In this document: piece after piece, positions 63,918 through 64,000 of the stretch
Layout of the letters: each line of letters opens with the position of its first letter
Position numbering within the stretch: position 1 is the first letter of the stretch
Position numbers and translations under genes: made by a program
Assembly (NCBI GenBank): GCA_019722365.1
Contig: JADFUC010002431.1
Span: 806,001-870,000 of the forward strand
From: Lithospermum erythrorhizon
Taxonomy: Eukaryota; Streptophyta; Magnoliopsida; Boraginales; Boraginaceae
DNA: 64,000 nt
Direction: 5' to 3'
Notes under the pieces: model-generated
What the model was told of the DNA's origin: nothing
Seen by the model: only the letters and a program-made list of their open reading frames with translations
The model's database searches: none

Positions 63918-64000
63918 GTGTTTATTTTCTGTTGCTCAATATGTAGAATATATTGAAAGGGATTTTTTTTTATAACTCGTGCTTTCCATAAGTCCATTAT

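Overview
This 64 kb window is nuclear DNA of a flowering plant, most likely a eudicot. The genes are intron-rich with GT-AG introns. The families are plant-specific or plant-typical: phytocalpain DEK1, a CYP86A hydroxylase, a GH28 polygalacturonase, a HAC histone acetyltransferase and the plastid acetolactate synthase regulatory subunit. The intergenic DNA is AT-rich and full of decayed plant transposons. I could not narrow the taxon further from sequence alone.

Layout. 1-9.2 kb: the 3' two-thirds of a DEK1 gene (+), 22 coding exons, with catalytic Cys, His and Asn all intact, and a probable intron in the 3' UTR. 9.9-12.0 kb: a two-exon CYP86A1-like fatty acid omega-hydroxylase (-), with a MITE in its only intron. 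12.1-15.7 kb: non-coding, with a possible Ty3-type LTR remnant. 15.7-17.6 kb: a four-exon polygalacturonase (-), with a tRNA-derived SINE and an 18-bp target-site duplication in intron 2.

18.5-45 kb is a transposon-dominated block without an intact host gene. It holds a ~5 kb Mutator-like element with long terminal inverted repeats, a dead MURA-type transposase (+) and an antisense GRF-like zinc-finger/coiled-coil/membrane-segment gene with one in-frame stop. It also holds a Stowaway-like MITE, AC-rich retroelement-like DNA, and a pair of diverged same-orientation LTRs (31.4 and 44.1 kb). These LTRs bracket a tRNA-Met-type primer site, an ~80-bp tandem array with near-palindromic cores, and traces of a copia-type polyprotein.

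46.0-56.9 kb: a complete 16-exon HAC1-like p300/CBP-type histone acetyltransferase (+; 1704 aa predicted). One intron, inside the first ZZ finger, appears to be GT-AC with an 8-bp direct repeat at both boundaries. 57.2-62.7 kb: nested and tandem repeats, including three copies of a ~430-bp repeat, one split by a 1.64-kb TG...CA insertion that looks like a solo LTR. 62.7-64 kb: the first three exons of the plastid acetolactate synthase small (regulatory) subunit, running off the right edge.

The five host genes do unrelated jobs (epidermal development, suberin/cutin monomer synthesis, pectin degradation, chromatin acetylation, branched-chain amino acid synthesis). I see no operon-like or pathway cluster. 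The most unusual signals are the HAC1 GT-AC intron, the Mutator-like element carrying a GRF gene, and the repeat array abutting the ALS small-subunit promoter.
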